A DNA stretch of 64,000 nucleotides. Source: Odobenus rosmarus divergens (Eukaryota > Chordata > Mammalia > Carnivora > Odobenidae). Location: positions 62,001 to 126,000 of the forward strand of contig NW_004450277.1 in assembly GCF_000321225.1 (NCBI RefSeq). Direction: 5' to 3'. The translations under genes were made by a program, and so were the position numbers. Under the pieces are notes generated by a model, which saw only the letters and a program-made list of their open reading frames with translations, made no database searches and was not told where the DNA came from. Position 1 is the first letter of the stretch. Each line of letters starts with the position of its first letter. Below, one piece after another: positions 13,201-21,259 of the stretch.

Positions 13201-14626
13201 ATGATCCTCTCTCCTCAGCACGGCCCCCCAGGTGTTGAATACCAGCTCTCCAGCGCAGCAGGCAGAAAACGAAGCCAAAGCCAGCTCTTCTGTCTCAATC
13301 GACGAGTCCCAGCCCACCACAAACATCCAGATTCGGCTCGCCGACGGCGGGAGGCTGGTGCAGAAGTTCAACCACAGCCACAGGTGCCTTGCGCCATCTG
13401 GCCTCGCTTAATTCTGGGAGGGCCCCCTAAACACCAGCAGGCACGCCATGCTGTCCCCGAAGGAGGCAGTGGGATGGGAAGGTCTGCAGGTCTGAAGCCT
13501 TTGGTTCTAGTCCCTGCTCTTGCATTAAGTGTGGCCAGTAACTGCTCACTTCCCTGCTCTGGGTCTCATTTCTCACCTGTAAAATTAGGGGATTGGAATT
13601 CTCAGGGTCTTTTTAGCACCCACACACAGTATTTGTTCACAGGAAATTTCATGGTAAAGTCCAGGTGCAGAAGAATAAAATCTGAACTGGCGTGGTTGAT
13701 GGAGGGGGAGGGGGGCACAGTGCCGGCATCCCCTCCAACTGGCTTCCTCCACCCAGCCCCCTCCAGGGGGTCTCTCAAAACCACTGGGCTGTGAAAGTCT
13801 CTTCTAGATCTGCCCTTTGAGAATACTAGAATACCTGCTCTACTGTTTCAGATCATCTGGGCTGGATCAAAGCTAACTGTGCCAACCCCATTTTAAAGAT
13901 GGGGAAACTGAGGCACGGAGAGATTGAAGAGATTAGCAGGGGAGGACTGTTACTGGTATTATAGGTATTTGGCAACTCCTTTTTCTAGAATAGCAGTATC
14001 TAAATTTCATCAGTCACAGGCCAACTAAACTGGAAGCACATGTGGGGCCTAGGGAATGTCTTGACAGTCCTTGAGTGCTGACAGGGGTGTCATATGGGCT
14101 AAGTTGTGAAACGAGTGTGATTAGGATTACAGGAGCTGGGTCAGGCAGGGGAGCCCCTAGGAGGAGGGACCCCAGTGTGGGCAGAAAGCCCAGCATGATG
14201 AAAATCTAGGAGGAGGAAGATAGAGAACAAGGGGAAGGAGGGTGGTGTCAAAGTAGGTAGGGCTTGGGATCACAGTAAGGCGGTTGGTGTTTATCCCAAG
14301 AGATGGCGAGCAGCTGTGAAGGTTTTTAGGCAAGGGAATGACATGATCTGATGTGCTTCCAAATGAGTGTTTTGGCTGCCCTGTGGAAAAGGGTGGCCAG
14401 GGGTCGTGGACAGCAGAGAAGGGCCCTGCTTACCCACCTCCCCACTCACCCCCACTCCACCAGGATCAGCGACATCCGACTCTTCATCGTGGACGCCCGG
14501 CCGGCCATGGCTGCCACCAGCTTTGTCCTCATGACTACCTTCCCGAACAAAGAGCTGGCTGACGAGAGCCAGACCCTGAAGGAAGCCAACCTGCTCAACG
14601 CTGTCATCGTGCAGCGGTTAACATAA
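1207..14626 (+). CDS. NSFL1C: NSFL1C (p47), p97/VCP adaptor; 3' seven coding exons, 5' end outside window
   Basis: p47 recruits the hexameric ATPase p97/VCP to membranes for Golgi and ER reassembly and regulates its ubiquitin-linked work. The exons, all with GT-AG borders and compatible phases, are 1207-1281, 3735-3900, 4561-4653, 5690-5799, 6632-6769, 13219-13383 and 14464-14626. They total 910 nt, coding residues 69-370 plus stop, which fits the 370-residue family length exactly. Visible parts in order: a run of seven Glu; the basic motif PPRKKSP; a proline-directed serine in TKSPGE (the Cdk1 site, Ser140); a first SHP box FAGGGYRLG (p97 binding); the SEP domain (about 180-244); a second SHP box FTGEGQKLG; a Ser-rich linker; and the C-terminal UBX domain (about 291-368) with the p97-contacting loop FPN in place of the usual FPR. 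The UBA domain (exons 1-2) lies upstream. Assignment rests on near identity to human p47 from memory. Confidence 0.97.
1500..2220 (-). mobile_element. L1M-type LINE 3' fragment, antisense
   Basis: The + strand reads like the reverse complement of an old L1 3' end (TTAAGATTCATTAGTGTTTTC, ATATGGATTGTCCAATATTTAGG, GTGAACATCTCTGTATATC). Heavily decayed. An 11-base unit (CCCAGTGGTCA) is tandemly repeated near 1611-1635. Confidence 0.6.
2221..3130. other. NSFL1C: NSFL1C intron 3, no recognised feature
   Basis: Intronic sequence without exon, RNA or repeat signatures that I can name. Confidence 0.5.
3140..3300 (-). repeat. MIR SINE, antisense
   Basis: Decayed MIR core in reverse: CCATTTCAAAGATAAGGAAG, then a TTTGCCCAGGGGCACTCAGC-like box and a final GGAGCC block. 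It is a common ancient repeat in NSFL1C intron 3. Confidence 0.65.
3400..3690 (+). repeat. L2 LINE 3' end
   Basis: Reads as the conserved L2 3' end (GCCTGGAATGCCCTTCCC, AGACAGTAAATTCCTTAAAG, GCCTAGCACCTAGCCCAGGG, CCTGGCACATG). It ends 45 bases before exon 4, so an ancient L2 lies next to the acceptor. Confidence 0.75.
3735..3900 (+). CDS. NSFL1C: NSFL1C coding exon 4 (basic motif and Cdk1 site)
   Basis: Acceptor TACAG, donor GTAAGC, 166 bp. It encodes residues 93-148, with [10 protein letters not shown] at the start, the basic motif PPRKKSP annotated as a nuclear localisation signal in human p47, and TKSPGE, which holds the serine phosphorylated by Cdk1 in mitosis to release p47 from Golgi membranes. 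The residues match human at every position I can recall. Confidence 0.95.
4355..4383 (+). repeat. Poly-C tract
   Basis: Near-pure C run interrupted by two A residues in NSFL1C intron 4. Such tracts vary in length and are hard to sequence; on the - strand it is a G-run able to form G-quadruplexes. Confidence 0.9.
4561..4653 (+). CDS. NSFL1C: NSFL1C coding exon 5 (first SHP box)
   Basis: Acceptor TTTATAG, donor GTGAGT, 93 bp in phase 0 at both ends (31 codons, residues 149-179). It opens with the SHP-type p97-binding box FAGGGYRLG. The end reads [10 protein letters not shown], where remembered human p47 has GEKRQHSSQD, so the second basic cluster is more arginine-rich here. As a phase 0-0 exon it could be skipped without a frameshift. 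Confidence 0.95.
5345..5515 (-). repeat. MIR SINE, antisense
   Basis: Recognisable by GAGCTACATGCCAAGTGC, CACTTGCTCAGAGCCACTTAG and ACCCAGGTCTGCTC...CATGCTCTTAACC, the reverse-complement MIR core and head. Confidence 0.7.
5690..5799 (+). CDS. NSFL1C: NSFL1C coding exon 6 (SEP domain, first half)
   Basis: Acceptor TTGTCACAG, donor GTAAGC, 110 bp, residues 180-216. It encodes the beginning of the SEP domain ([20 protein letters not shown]), a fold shared with yeast Shp1 and p37 that mediates p47 trimerisation. Nothing unusual; intron 6 that follows holds two antisense Can-SINEs. Confidence 0.95.
5895..6092 (-). mobile_element. Can-SINE, antisense
   Basis: Poly-T side TTAAGATTTATTTATTTTAG, reverse body GAGGGGCAGAGGGACAGGGAG and reverse head ending CTGTGCCACCCAGGTGCA. 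It forms a tandem pair with the next copy; the pair is bracketed by AAGAAGT at 5888-5894 and 6319-6325. Confidence 0.9.
6111..6318 (-). mobile_element. Can-SINE, antisense
   Basis: Reverse tail ATTTTATTTATTTATTTTGAG to reverse head GACCGAGCCACCCAGGCTCCC. Second of a same-orientation pair in NSFL1C intron 6. Confidence 0.92.
6632..6769 (+). CDS. NSFL1C: NSFL1C coding exon 7 (SEP domain end and second SHP box)
   Basis: Acceptor TTCTGCAG, donor GTAAGA, 138 bp, residues 216-262 with split codons at both ends. It contains [20 protein letters not shown], which closes the SEP domain, and FTGEGQKLG, the second SHP-type p97-binding box. Two SHP boxes plus the UBX domain give p47 its multivalent grip on p97. 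Confidence 0.95.
6890..7000 (+). repeat. MIR SINE, sense fragment
   Basis: GGGCTTTGGTGTTAAAAGACCTGAGTTT...ACTTTCTAGCCATATGACCTTTG corresponds to the 5' half of MIR. Confidence 0.6.
7570..7750 (-). repeat. Probable MIR SINE, antisense
   Basis: CATTTTACAGAGGGAACACTGAGA followed by GTGGTGGAACCAGGATTGGAACCCAGGCCTTCTGAC, the reversed MIR pattern. Confidence 0.6.
8120..8700 (-). mobile_element. L1M-type LINE 3' fragment, antisense
   Basis: Reverse of an old L1 3' end: CCTAACATCCAGATATGTCCAG, AACAACATTGCAATGAATGTC, AAATTGTCCTCCAAAAAGGATG, TTTGTACCCACCAGC. Contains a (GT)n run at about 8229-8249. Confidence 0.75.
8701..8887 (-). mobile_element. Can-SINE, antisense
   Basis: Reverse tail with ATTTGATTTATTTGAGAG, body GAGGGGCAGAGGGAGAAGCAGACTCC, reverse head CGACTGAGCCGCCCAGGCACCCC. 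A C-run follows the head end. It sits at the edge of the L1M fragment. Confidence 0.93.
8890..10110. other. NSFL1C: NSFL1C intron 7, no recognised feature
   Basis: Non-coding sequence. Short open frames at 9116-9316 and 9317-9550 show no family resemblance. Confidence 0.5.
10120..10335 (-). repeat. MIR SINE, antisense
   Basis: GGCACTGGAGTAAGCGTTTCATATGTGTTACC and GGTCAGGTCACACCCAAGGTCACACTGCTGG match the reversed MIR core. Confidence 0.75.
10545..10755 (+). repeat. MIR SINE, sense, nearly full length
   Basis: Contains CCTCAGTTTCCTCACCTGTAAAGT, GTTGAGGATTAAATGAACC and the tail region GCCTGGGGCCCAGCTTGGTG, a well-preserved MIR. Confidence 0.85.
10800..10960 (-). repeat. MIR SINE, antisense
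   Basis: CCCTTTTACAGAAAAGGAAATTGAG and AACTTGCTGAGGGTCACCCAGCTCATGAGTG, the reversed MIR core. Confidence 0.7.
10961..12177. other. NSFL1C: NSFL1C intron 7, no recognised feature
   Basis: Intronic sequence; possible remnants of old repeats are too decayed to name. Confidence 0.45.
12191..12383 (-). mobile_element. Can-SINE, antisense
   Basis: Reverse tail (TTTGTTTTTGTTTTAAGG), reverse body GGGACAGAGGGAGAGGGACGAG and reverse head ACTGAGCCAGCCAAGGCACCCC. Imperfect 13-base duplications lie at 12178-12190 and 12384-12396. Confidence 0.9.
12405..12610 (-). repeat. MIR SINE, antisense
   Basis: GTTGAAACTAAGGTCGTTTGAGTAACTTGCCCAGCACCACAGAGCTAGTGGGTG is the reversed MIR core, followed by the head region GATCTGAGCTCTAAGCAGTGC. 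Confidence 0.75.
13219..13383 (+). CDS. NSFL1C: NSFL1C coding exon 8 (linker and start of UBX domain)
   Basis: Acceptor CTCCTCAG, donor GTGCCT, 165 bp, residues 262-317. The first half is a low-complexity linker ([17 protein letters not shown]); the second begins the UBX domain ([19 protein letters not shown]). Against remembered human p47 the linker has Asn269 for Ser and Val-Ser for Ile287-Leu288. It lies 6.4 kb downstream of exon 7, after the largest intron in this part of the gene. Confidence 0.95.
13490..13625 (+). repeat. MIR SINE, sense
   Basis: TTCTAGTCCCTGCTCTTGCATTAAGTGTGGCC followed by GGGTCTCATTTCTCACCTGTAAAATTAGGGG. Confidence 0.7.
13870..13960 (-). repeat. MIR SINE, antisense fragment
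   Basis: CCCATTTTAAAGATGGGGAAACTGAGGCACGGAGAG is the most conserved part of MIR in reverse. Confidence 0.75.
14464..14626 (+). CDS. NSFL1C: NSFL1C terminal coding exon 9 (UBX domain end and stop)
   Basis: Acceptor CCACCAG; coding to TAA at 14624-14626. It encodes residues 317-370, ending NAVIVQRLT. The UBX loop that inserts into the p97 N-domain reads TTFPNKEL, so it carries FPN rather than the canonical FPR, as is normal for p47. Ile338 of human is Val here. Confidence 0.96.
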
Positions 14627-14870
14627 CCGCCTGCCTGGCCGGCAGCCTCATCTCCCTCCTGCGTCTCCCATGGCCAGCTGCCCCATGGGGACCACCCCTC
14701 CCACCCCCTCCCACACACCCAGCAGTCCAGTGCCACGTCTCCTCCGTAGCTCTGGGTTCTTAGATCTCGGTTGGACGTTTGTTTTCTCCTTAGTTGCATT
14801 TCCTGGGTTTTTGTGACGATCAATGGACTTTAAAGAAAAAAATAAAAATAACCAAAAAAATTGAAGGACT
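14627..14870 (+). other. NSFL1C: NSFL1C 3'UTR (approximate end)
   Basis: Sequence after the stop runs through a C-rich stretch and then an A-rich stretch containing AATAAA. Cleavage is placed about 15-25 bases after the signal. The end is approximate, because A-runs just downstream can mislead oligo-dT-primed cDNA ends. Confidence 0.75.
14841..14846 (+). promoter_or_regulatory. NSFL1C: NSFL1C poly(A) signal AATAAA
   Basis: A canonical AATAAA about 215 bases after the stop, in an A-rich context (AAAAAAATAAAAATAACC). It is the first canonical signal after the stop codon and gives the short 3'UTR expected for this gene. Confidence 0.85.
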
Positions 14871-16479
14871 ATCACCAGCATGTTGTACCGGAACCTCTCC
14901 CGCTGAAGCCAGCTTTGATTGCTTTAAAATCACATTAATTTCCAGGGGGTGTGGGGAGGAACCTCCCTTCCATCATCTCTGCTTAAAACTTGCTTGTGGC
15001 CCACAACACGCATCCACTAGTGTCCACCCACCATCCCTGAGATGACTAGTGGAGGGTTTCCCCCTTTGTTGGGAAGGGAGTCAGGCACTTGAAGAAAGAG
15101 GCTTTGTAGCCACCTCCTCCCACAAGAACAAACCTCTTAACTGGATCAGACAGCAACAGCAGGAGTGCCTGAAGCGTGAGGTCAGGTCTAGATGCACACG
15201 AGCCCTTCAAGTGAAAGTAAATACTTCCCTGTGCTCCTTTCACTCAAACTCTGGGAAATTCGAGCTCCCTGGGCCTGGGCCAGTTGGGATTCTGATGACA
15301 CCCGCCTGCCCCAGCCCTTTCCTCCCTCATCTGGGCTACTCGCACCCTGATATTCTCAGCCGCTCTGCCATTGCCTTATTTACTCCAAGTGCAGAGATCT
15401 GTACCTGGGAGACAGACAGGGTGTCTCCTCATTGGGAAGCAGCTCCTGCCAGCCCAAATGAGGGCAGAGTAGGGCATCTTGGCCTAGAAGAGGAGCGGAA
15501 TTGAGATGTCCCTGAGCTGTCCACTCACTGTGCGGGGCAAATCAAATGGTGAAGGAGAGGTGGGTTCCCTGTGCCACAAGCCGCTTCCACTGTGTGAGCG
15601 TTTGCAAGAGGCTCCTGCTGAGTCTGTTTTGAGGGCGAGTGCAGTGTCCACAGCTCTAGTGTGCAGGTCCTGGCGCAGTTCTCTGTCCTGCTGCCTTCCG
15701 ACTGGCAGCAGCCCCAGCAGGAGCTCCCCCTGATAGAGGCCTCCCCCTAGAAGCGTGCTTCCTGTGCGAGTTTGGCAGAGGAGGATCACAGGGGTCTTGG
15801 ATAGAAGTCCTTCCACCACCCTATCAGCTGAACCACAGACTCCAAATCAGCACTGACTCAGAGTCTCCTGGTTTTGAATCATAATAATGTGCCTCAGCCC
15901 TCTTCCCAGGCACTCCTCACCACACACTTTCTCTTTCGTGCTTCACCCCTGCAGCGAGACAAGAATATTGCGTCTCCCCAGAGCTAGGGAAGGGCTTGGG
16001 CTTTCACCCGGTACCCATCCCAAGAAAGGGATGTGGCTTGGTGTGTCTGACCCCCAACTGGTCGGGGCCTGCCAGGGCAGGGTCCACGGCGTGTCTGGCA
16101 GGCAGAGGTGACCATGGAAACTAAATGCGGGTCTGGAAAAACTTTGTGAATTGTTGTCACCTTGACCATTAAAAACCAGAATGAGGACAACAGAGTTTTG
16201 TACTTTTTAATGGGTTGCTCTGAAGGACTGTAATAACAGTAGCTACTACAGCGCAAAACCTAAAGCCCAGGTCACAGCTGGTAAGTGGCAAGGTACTGTC
16301 TGCTTCCAAGGCTCATGCCCTTCACCGCTGTGGCCTGTATCTGTATACACCCCAAGCCCCGGCCCTGTATGCGTACACTCCGCTTACGTTAATTCTGCTT
16401 ACATTAATTAGTACATACCCAGAGAGATCATCAAAACACCGCGTAGAACCTGCATCATCTGGAAGAATTTACAAAGGGC
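14871..16479. other. NSFL1C-FKBP1A intergenic, no recognised gene
   Basis: Mixed sequence downstream of NSFL1C. Short open frames here (for example 15049-15504 and 15484-15819) lack family features and overlap each other on opposite strands, as chance frames do in moderately GC-rich DNA. Confidence 0.5.
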
Positions 16480-16625
16480 TCTTCACATTCCCACCTAGCC
16501 CAGGGAAGTGGGTGAGGCAGCTAATCTAACTGTTGCAGCCACCACAGTTCAGACGAACTGGGTGTCTAGTCCAAGGTCAGATGGATTGCCAGCCACCTAG
16601 CCAGAGATCACACTGGTCTGGATCC
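16480..16625 (-). repeat. Probable MIR SINE, antisense
   Basis: GTCTAGTCCAAGGTCAGATGG...CTAGCCAGAGATCACACTGGTCTGGATCCAGGCC resembles the reversed MIR core; it ends in a tandem of GGCCA units (16628-16643). Confidence 0.5.
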
Positions 16626-17199
16626 AGGCCAGGCCAGGCCAGGATGTTTTTAGCCCTAGCTTTCTGTTCTGGGTGGCTCAGATGGAAAAGCCCCATCACA
16701 GGTTTTTTTTAAAGATTACAACCACTGCTTCTGGGGCGTCTGAACTCAGGGCAGTTCTCAACTAGACATTCCATTCATCTGGGGGGAGGATTTTGAGTCA
16801 TCCCCAAAATTGGGTGGTTGGTAAGGGAACCTCCTGGCATTGCATGGGCCAAGGATATGTTGCAAAACATGGGACCTGTCCTGATGGAACGATATTTAAA
16901 ATTCAGCGCTGAGTGAAAAACACAAGTTAACTGTGATGATGATGCCTCACCAAGTTCAGTTTAAACTGTTCTCTACCGTGCAACATGTGTATTGTTTCAG
17001 TTTGGTCTTGCAAACTCCACCATGCCAAACCCTGTAGGTACGGTTTGGGATACATCTGGTCGCTTCCTCAGAAGGTGACCACGAGAGGAAGCAAGCATGT
17101 GGGGCGGAAGCCGGGCATAGCTCTATGGCTTTGGATGGCATTGCCAAAGTGCCCTCCAGGGCAGCAACGTCCCTTTCCATGCCCACCAGGAGCCCCTTA

Positions 17200-17817
17200 A
17201 AGCTGACTTGGAGCTCACTGAGGAAAGCAGCTGGTGCAGAAAGGTGGGTTCACTGCTTTGCACCCTCTGCCCTAGCCACCAGCATGTTCAGAGGGGACTG
17301 CTTCAGGACTTCTCCCTCCCAGGGCCAAATAAAGGGAGGTCTTCTTTAAATGTGTTTTGCTCCTGTTCCTGGACGTTAGCTGTGGCCTCCCCACCTTCTT
17401 TCTGGGTCCACTCTTCTCGGGCCAGGACTGGGAAGCAGAGCAGATACCAAGCTGTTGACTTCTGCTGTCCAGCCTGTTCCCCGGCTGAGCAGCTCATGCA
17501 CCTGTGACCTCTCTCTCTCCCCCGTCCCCATGGCCCCGAGCCTCACCCCACATCCAGTCCATCAGCAAGTCCTCTGGGCTCAGCTGCGCATGCATCCCAG
17601 ATCAAGCCATTGTCCCTCCCCTGGGGTCTCCCAGCCCAGCCTCCATCATCTCGCCGGGAACAACTGCACTGACCTCACTGATCCCTGCTTCTGCCCTTGC
17701 CCCAGCAGTCTGTTCACAAACAGGCACCACACCCATCGCTTCCTTCAAAGCCCTCATGCGTCGTCCCGTCCTCCCCCCGCCCCCCCCCCGCCCCACTTAC
17801 TGCTGGAAACTGCTCAC
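17200..17817. other. Intergenic sequence up to assembly gap
   Basis: GC-rich, no gene recognised. The last 45 bases before the gap are the duplicated poly-C and anchor sequence. Confidence 0.5.
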
Positions 17818-17867
17818 NNNNNNNNNNNNNNNNNNNNNNNNNNNNNNNNNNNNNNNNNNNNNNNNNN
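17818..17867. other. Assembly gap (50 N) flanked by duplicated sequence
   Basis: Exactly 50 N. The sequence just left of the gap (poly-C, then CCCCACTTACTGCTGGAAAC and TGCTCAC) recurs on the right at about 17961-18011. This is typical of two contigs whose ends overlap at a poly-C tract but were not merged. Confidence 0.95.
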
Positions 17868-17960
17868 ACGGGACTATCTGCCAAATGGAGAAAACAAAGA
17901 AGCTTCAAAAGAAACAAGCAATGTGACACTGGCCATATTCAGAGACTTTCTCTGAATTCC

Positions 17961-18011
17961 TCTTCCTCCCCCCCCCCCCCCCCGCCCCACTTACTGCTGG
18001 AAACTGCTCAC
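17961..18011 (+). repeat. Second copy of gap-flanking poly-C and anchor
   Basis: A C run, then GCCCCACTTACTGCTGGAAA and CTGCTCAC, identical to the 3' end of the contig left of the gap. Likely an unmerged contig overlap, but a true short duplication cannot be excluded. Confidence 0.85.
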
Positions 18012-18079
18012 TGAGGCCTGGAGAGCTCTGGCCCCTGCCCGTCACTGATATCCCTGTGTCCTTTATTTTCCTTCTCCTC

Positions 18080-18250
18080 TGACCTCCCTCTGGTGCATTA
18101 TGTATTCTATCTTATGTGTGTGTTTCCTTCATCCCTCTGCTAGATAAGCTCCATGAAGGCAGGGCTTTTGTGTTCTTCACTCGTGCACCCTGAGCCCCTG
18201 CCACAGTGCCTGACACATAGCAGGTCCTCAACAAATAACTGGTTGGATGA
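18080..18250 (+). repeat. L2 LINE 3' end
   Basis: AAGCTCCATGAAGGCAGGGCTTTTGTG...CAGTGCCTGACACATAGCAGGTCCTCAACAAATAACTGGTTGGATGAA, a textbook L2 terminus with its GAA-type tail. Confidence 0.88.
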
Positions 18251-18599
18251 ACCTGGGAGAAAGACCTCCCTCTCTTCAGCTCAAGGGGGACGACTGCGCT
18301 GTCCGGCATGCCCCCTGTGGTCGTGCTTTGGTAACTGCAGCCCCTCCCTTCTCCCCAAAGCACGTTCTCATTCAGCCACAGGGGGGCATCATCCCAAAGG
18401 GCACCTGTTGCTTCCAGCAAAGGCACTAAGAAGGTGGAGCTAAAAAACGGGTGTATTAGGGAGGGGGAGCAGGGTGTGAAGGGAATGCCCCCTCGCCCTT
18501 TCCCTGCCCTGCCTGAGCTGGACTAGGACGTATTAAGGGCCAATTCCCCTTTATATTGAGCACCTGAGACCTTCGATGTCAAGACCAGGTCTTTAGCTA

Positions 18600-18830
18600 T
18601 GACTGATGATAATAGCCGCATCCAATACTTCGTGCCAGGCCCTGCAGGTACCTGACCTCACGTAGTCTGACAGCAACCAGAGGCACTATGGTTAGCTCAT
18701 TTAATGCAGAAAGACCCTGAGTCTTAGCATGGTAAAGGGACCAACCTGAAGTCCCACCCTGAGAAAGAGGCAGAACCAACGTTTGAATCCCAACCGCCTG
18801 CCCAGAGCCACAGTCCTTGACCACCAAACA
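18600..18830 (-). repeat. MIR SINE, antisense
   Basis: CTTCGTGCCAGGCCCTGCAGG, GGTTAGCTCATTTAATGCAGAAAGACCCTGAG and GCAGAACCAACGTTTGAATCCCAACCG are reversed MIR blocks. Confidence 0.7.
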
Positions 18831-18839
18831 ATTGCTGTG

Positions 18840-19860
18840 AAAAAGGCAAGGCCCGAGGACAGAGGCAGCGGAGATGACTGGGGTAGGGGGAGCTCAGGGA
18901 GGGCTTCTCAGAAGAGGGCACCCTTGAGCTGGACTATGAAGGATGATCAAGGGTTGGTTCTTTGACAAAGAGGCAAAACGATTTCCCTTCCTTCAGAGAC
19001 CAACCAAAAGGATGTGTGAAGGTGTAGGGCAGGCGGCTCTGGCTGAACTTTGGGCTCTGAGAGGGGGCCAGTGCCAGGGACAGCATCTGGTCCGCCACTT
19101 ACTTACAAGAATAAGTCCCCCATCAGGCTTGTGAGATGAGAGCAAACTGATGAAACCCAGATGGACCCCAGAAGCTGGGGCCCAAGCCCTTCCTCCTCAA
19201 CTCCCCTCTCTCTGCTCTGTAGTTTTCCCATTTTTAAAGTGGTTCGTCTGCAGAATTAAAGGAATCAGCACACCTAATGCTCTTAGCCCAGTGACCCGAG
19301 CTGTCAGTAACACTGTTTCCCAAACCTCTGAGTTCCCATGTCCCCAGATCAGCCAGTACTGTCGACTTGGAAACCCACGCTCCGGCAGATTTGGGACAAC
19401 TAACTCCCCACGGGTGATAGGGCTTATCAGAAGATTTCAGACTGATAAGGTGGCTGGTCAGCTTGAGTGACCCTTGCACCGTCCCTCCCTGGGTCCAGGG
19501 TCTGTCCTTTCTGGCTTGGTTTTTCAGCCAAGAACCTGAAAGTCAAGGTCCCAATCAGCTGAGACGCAGGAGGCTCTAAACGGGTGGCTTATCAGTGATC
19601 CTCGATCCCGAGAAATTAGACAGTTTCCCCTCCAGGCAGACCAGACAGGTGCCCAAATCCCTGGTGGTGGCCAGATTTCGAGAGAGACTTTGAACCCTGA
19701 ACACTCTCAACTCTCCAGCCAGATGACAGAGATCTATAGTGGGGGCGGGGCGGGGGGGGAGTTCCTGGGGCTAAGAGTTGTCACGAAGGCCTGACAATTA
19801 TCTAGACTAAGTCCTTGAAGCCCCAAGGGCTCAGGGGGAAGTAACCAAGAGGCAATTTTC
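18840..19860. other. Intergenic, no recognised gene
   Basis: No exon or RNA signature. A short G-rich run lies at 19741-19761. Confidence 0.45.
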
Positions 19861-19869
19861 CCAGGGCCC

Positions 19870-20060
19870 TGAGCTGGACCTGGATTTGAATTTCACCCCA
19901 CCCCTTAAATGGCTGTGTGTCCTTGGACCAGCCGCTCCCTTCTCTGAGCCTTAATGCCCTCATTTCTAAAGGAAGACATGATTGTAACTTCCTCAGATGG
20001 TTACTGTGAGAATTAAGTGAAATAACCCATAGAGGCTCACCCTTGAGCATCCAGTGTTAC
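19870..20060 (+). repeat. MIR SINE, sense
   Basis: GCTGTGTGTCCTTGGACCAGCCGCTCCCTTCTCTGAGCC followed by CCCTCATTTCTAAAGGAAGACATGATTGT and GTGAGAATTAAGTGAAATAACC. Confidence 0.8.
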
Positions 20061-20200
20061 TTGGCCAGGGCAAGAGGTAGACCAGTGAGCTTGTTAAGAG
20101 CCCTCTGTTTTCACAGGGGCAGCTGAGATCTTGAGCACAAGAAAATGCACTTTCTAAAATCCAGGTCTCTCGAAGAGTTAAATATTAAAACAAGCAAGAG

Positions 20201-20404
20201 GGGGGCGCCTGGTTGGCTCAGTCGGTTAAGCACCTGCCTCCAGCTCTGTCCCCGTGATCTCTGGGTCCTGGGATCGAGCCCCGCGCTGGGCCCCCTGCTT
20301 GGCTTCTCCCTCTCTTTCTGCTTGCTGCTCCCCCTGCTTGTACTCTCTCTGTCTCTGTCAAATAAAGAGATAAAATCTTTTTAAAAAATTAAAATTTAAA
20401 AAAA
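20201..20404 (+). mobile_element. Can-SINE, full length
   Basis: Head GGGGGCGCCTGGTTGGCTCAG, B-box-like GGGATCGAGCCCCGC, CT-rich body and A-rich tail. 17-base target-site duplications at 20184-20200 and 20405-20421 differ at two bases. Confidence 0.97.
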
Positions 20405-20470
20405 ATTAAAACAAGTGAGAGAAATGTAGCCCATGGTATCCATCAGCCAACAAGAGTTGGTAAACACCTG

Positions 20471-20545
20471 CTTGGTGCAAGGCGCCAGGGTTCATGGTGA
20501 GCCAAGGCCCCAGGGTTCATGGTGAGCCACCAGGTTCGTCCAGGG
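20471..20545 (+). repeat. Short tandem duplication
   Basis: The 20-mer CCAGGGTTCATGGTGAGCCA occurs twice in succession, about 28 bases apart. A second local duplication (GGGGGCCAGTCA) occurs at 20645-20672. Confidence 0.85.
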
Positions 20546-20849
20546 TCTCACCCCATGTACAGTCTGCAGAGAAGGGTGGTAGCTAAAGGACAGTGAGGTT
20601 GGTGGGGAGCGACCGACCCCGGGAGCTCCTCACAGGTGGATGTGGCCAGTCAGGGGGCCAGTCAGGGGGCCAGTGAGCCTTCTCCAAGGAGGGGACTTTG
20701 GACCCGAGAACTGGATGTTGCACAGATATATCTACCAGGTGGTCAGAGAGTAGGTGGAGAATGTTGTGGGAGGAGGGACAGAAGGCACAAAGGCCGGTTA
20801 GCTCAAGAAAGTGTGGTGCATTCTGGGAGCGAGACATGCACACATGAAT

Positions 20850-21020
20850 GAATGGATAGCTTTGGATCACTCTTTGTAATATAAGACGTTTCCAAATGAA
20901 TTTTAAATGTCCATCCACCCAGATGGTTAAGTAAATTCTGGATACAGTCACATAGTAAATACAGCGCAGCCATTTGTAAAGAATGAGTTTCTCCATGCAT
21001 GAAAATGGGTGTTCTCCAAG
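20850..21020 (+). mobile_element. L1M-type LINE fragment, sense
   Basis: AATGTCCATCCACCCAGATGGTTAAGTAAATTCTGG and CATAGTAAATACAGCGCAGCC match the L1 ORF2 3' region. Decayed. Confidence 0.65.
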
Positions 21021-21029
21021 ATACCTGAT

Positions 21030-21235
21030 AAGTCATTTCCAGGAATAGGGCTCACCATGTGCCAGACACTGTTCTAAGCACTTGATGAAAATTAGCTCGT
21101 GATCCTCACACCAGCCCCATTCGGGAGAAAGAAAAGAGAAACATGGAACGTAGGTTACTTGTGCCAAGTCACTCAGCCAGCCGGTGGAGGAGGCAGGATT
21201 TGAACTTGGGCCTGCATCCAGCATCTATGCTGGAC
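21030..21235 (-). repeat. MIR SINE, antisense
   Basis: CACCATGTGCCAGACACTGTTCTAAGCACTTG, AGTCACTCAGCCAGCCGGTGG and GGCAGGATTTGAACTTGGGCC, a nearly complete reversed MIR. Confidence 0.88.
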
Positions 21236-21259
21236 CATTTTCCCTCCCTCCTTCAGAAT

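Noticed and set aside
13189..13794. 201-codon + open frame at NSFL1C exon 8
   Set aside because: A shadow frame; the exon reads in a different phase, confirmed by continuity with exons 7 and 9.
20201..20270. tRNA-like gene (internal promoter boxes and GGATCGAGCCC motif)
   Set aside because: The A- and B-box-like sequences belong to the Can-SINE head, which recurs about 25 times. No copy folds as an intact tRNA with a proper acceptor stem as far as can be judged by eye.
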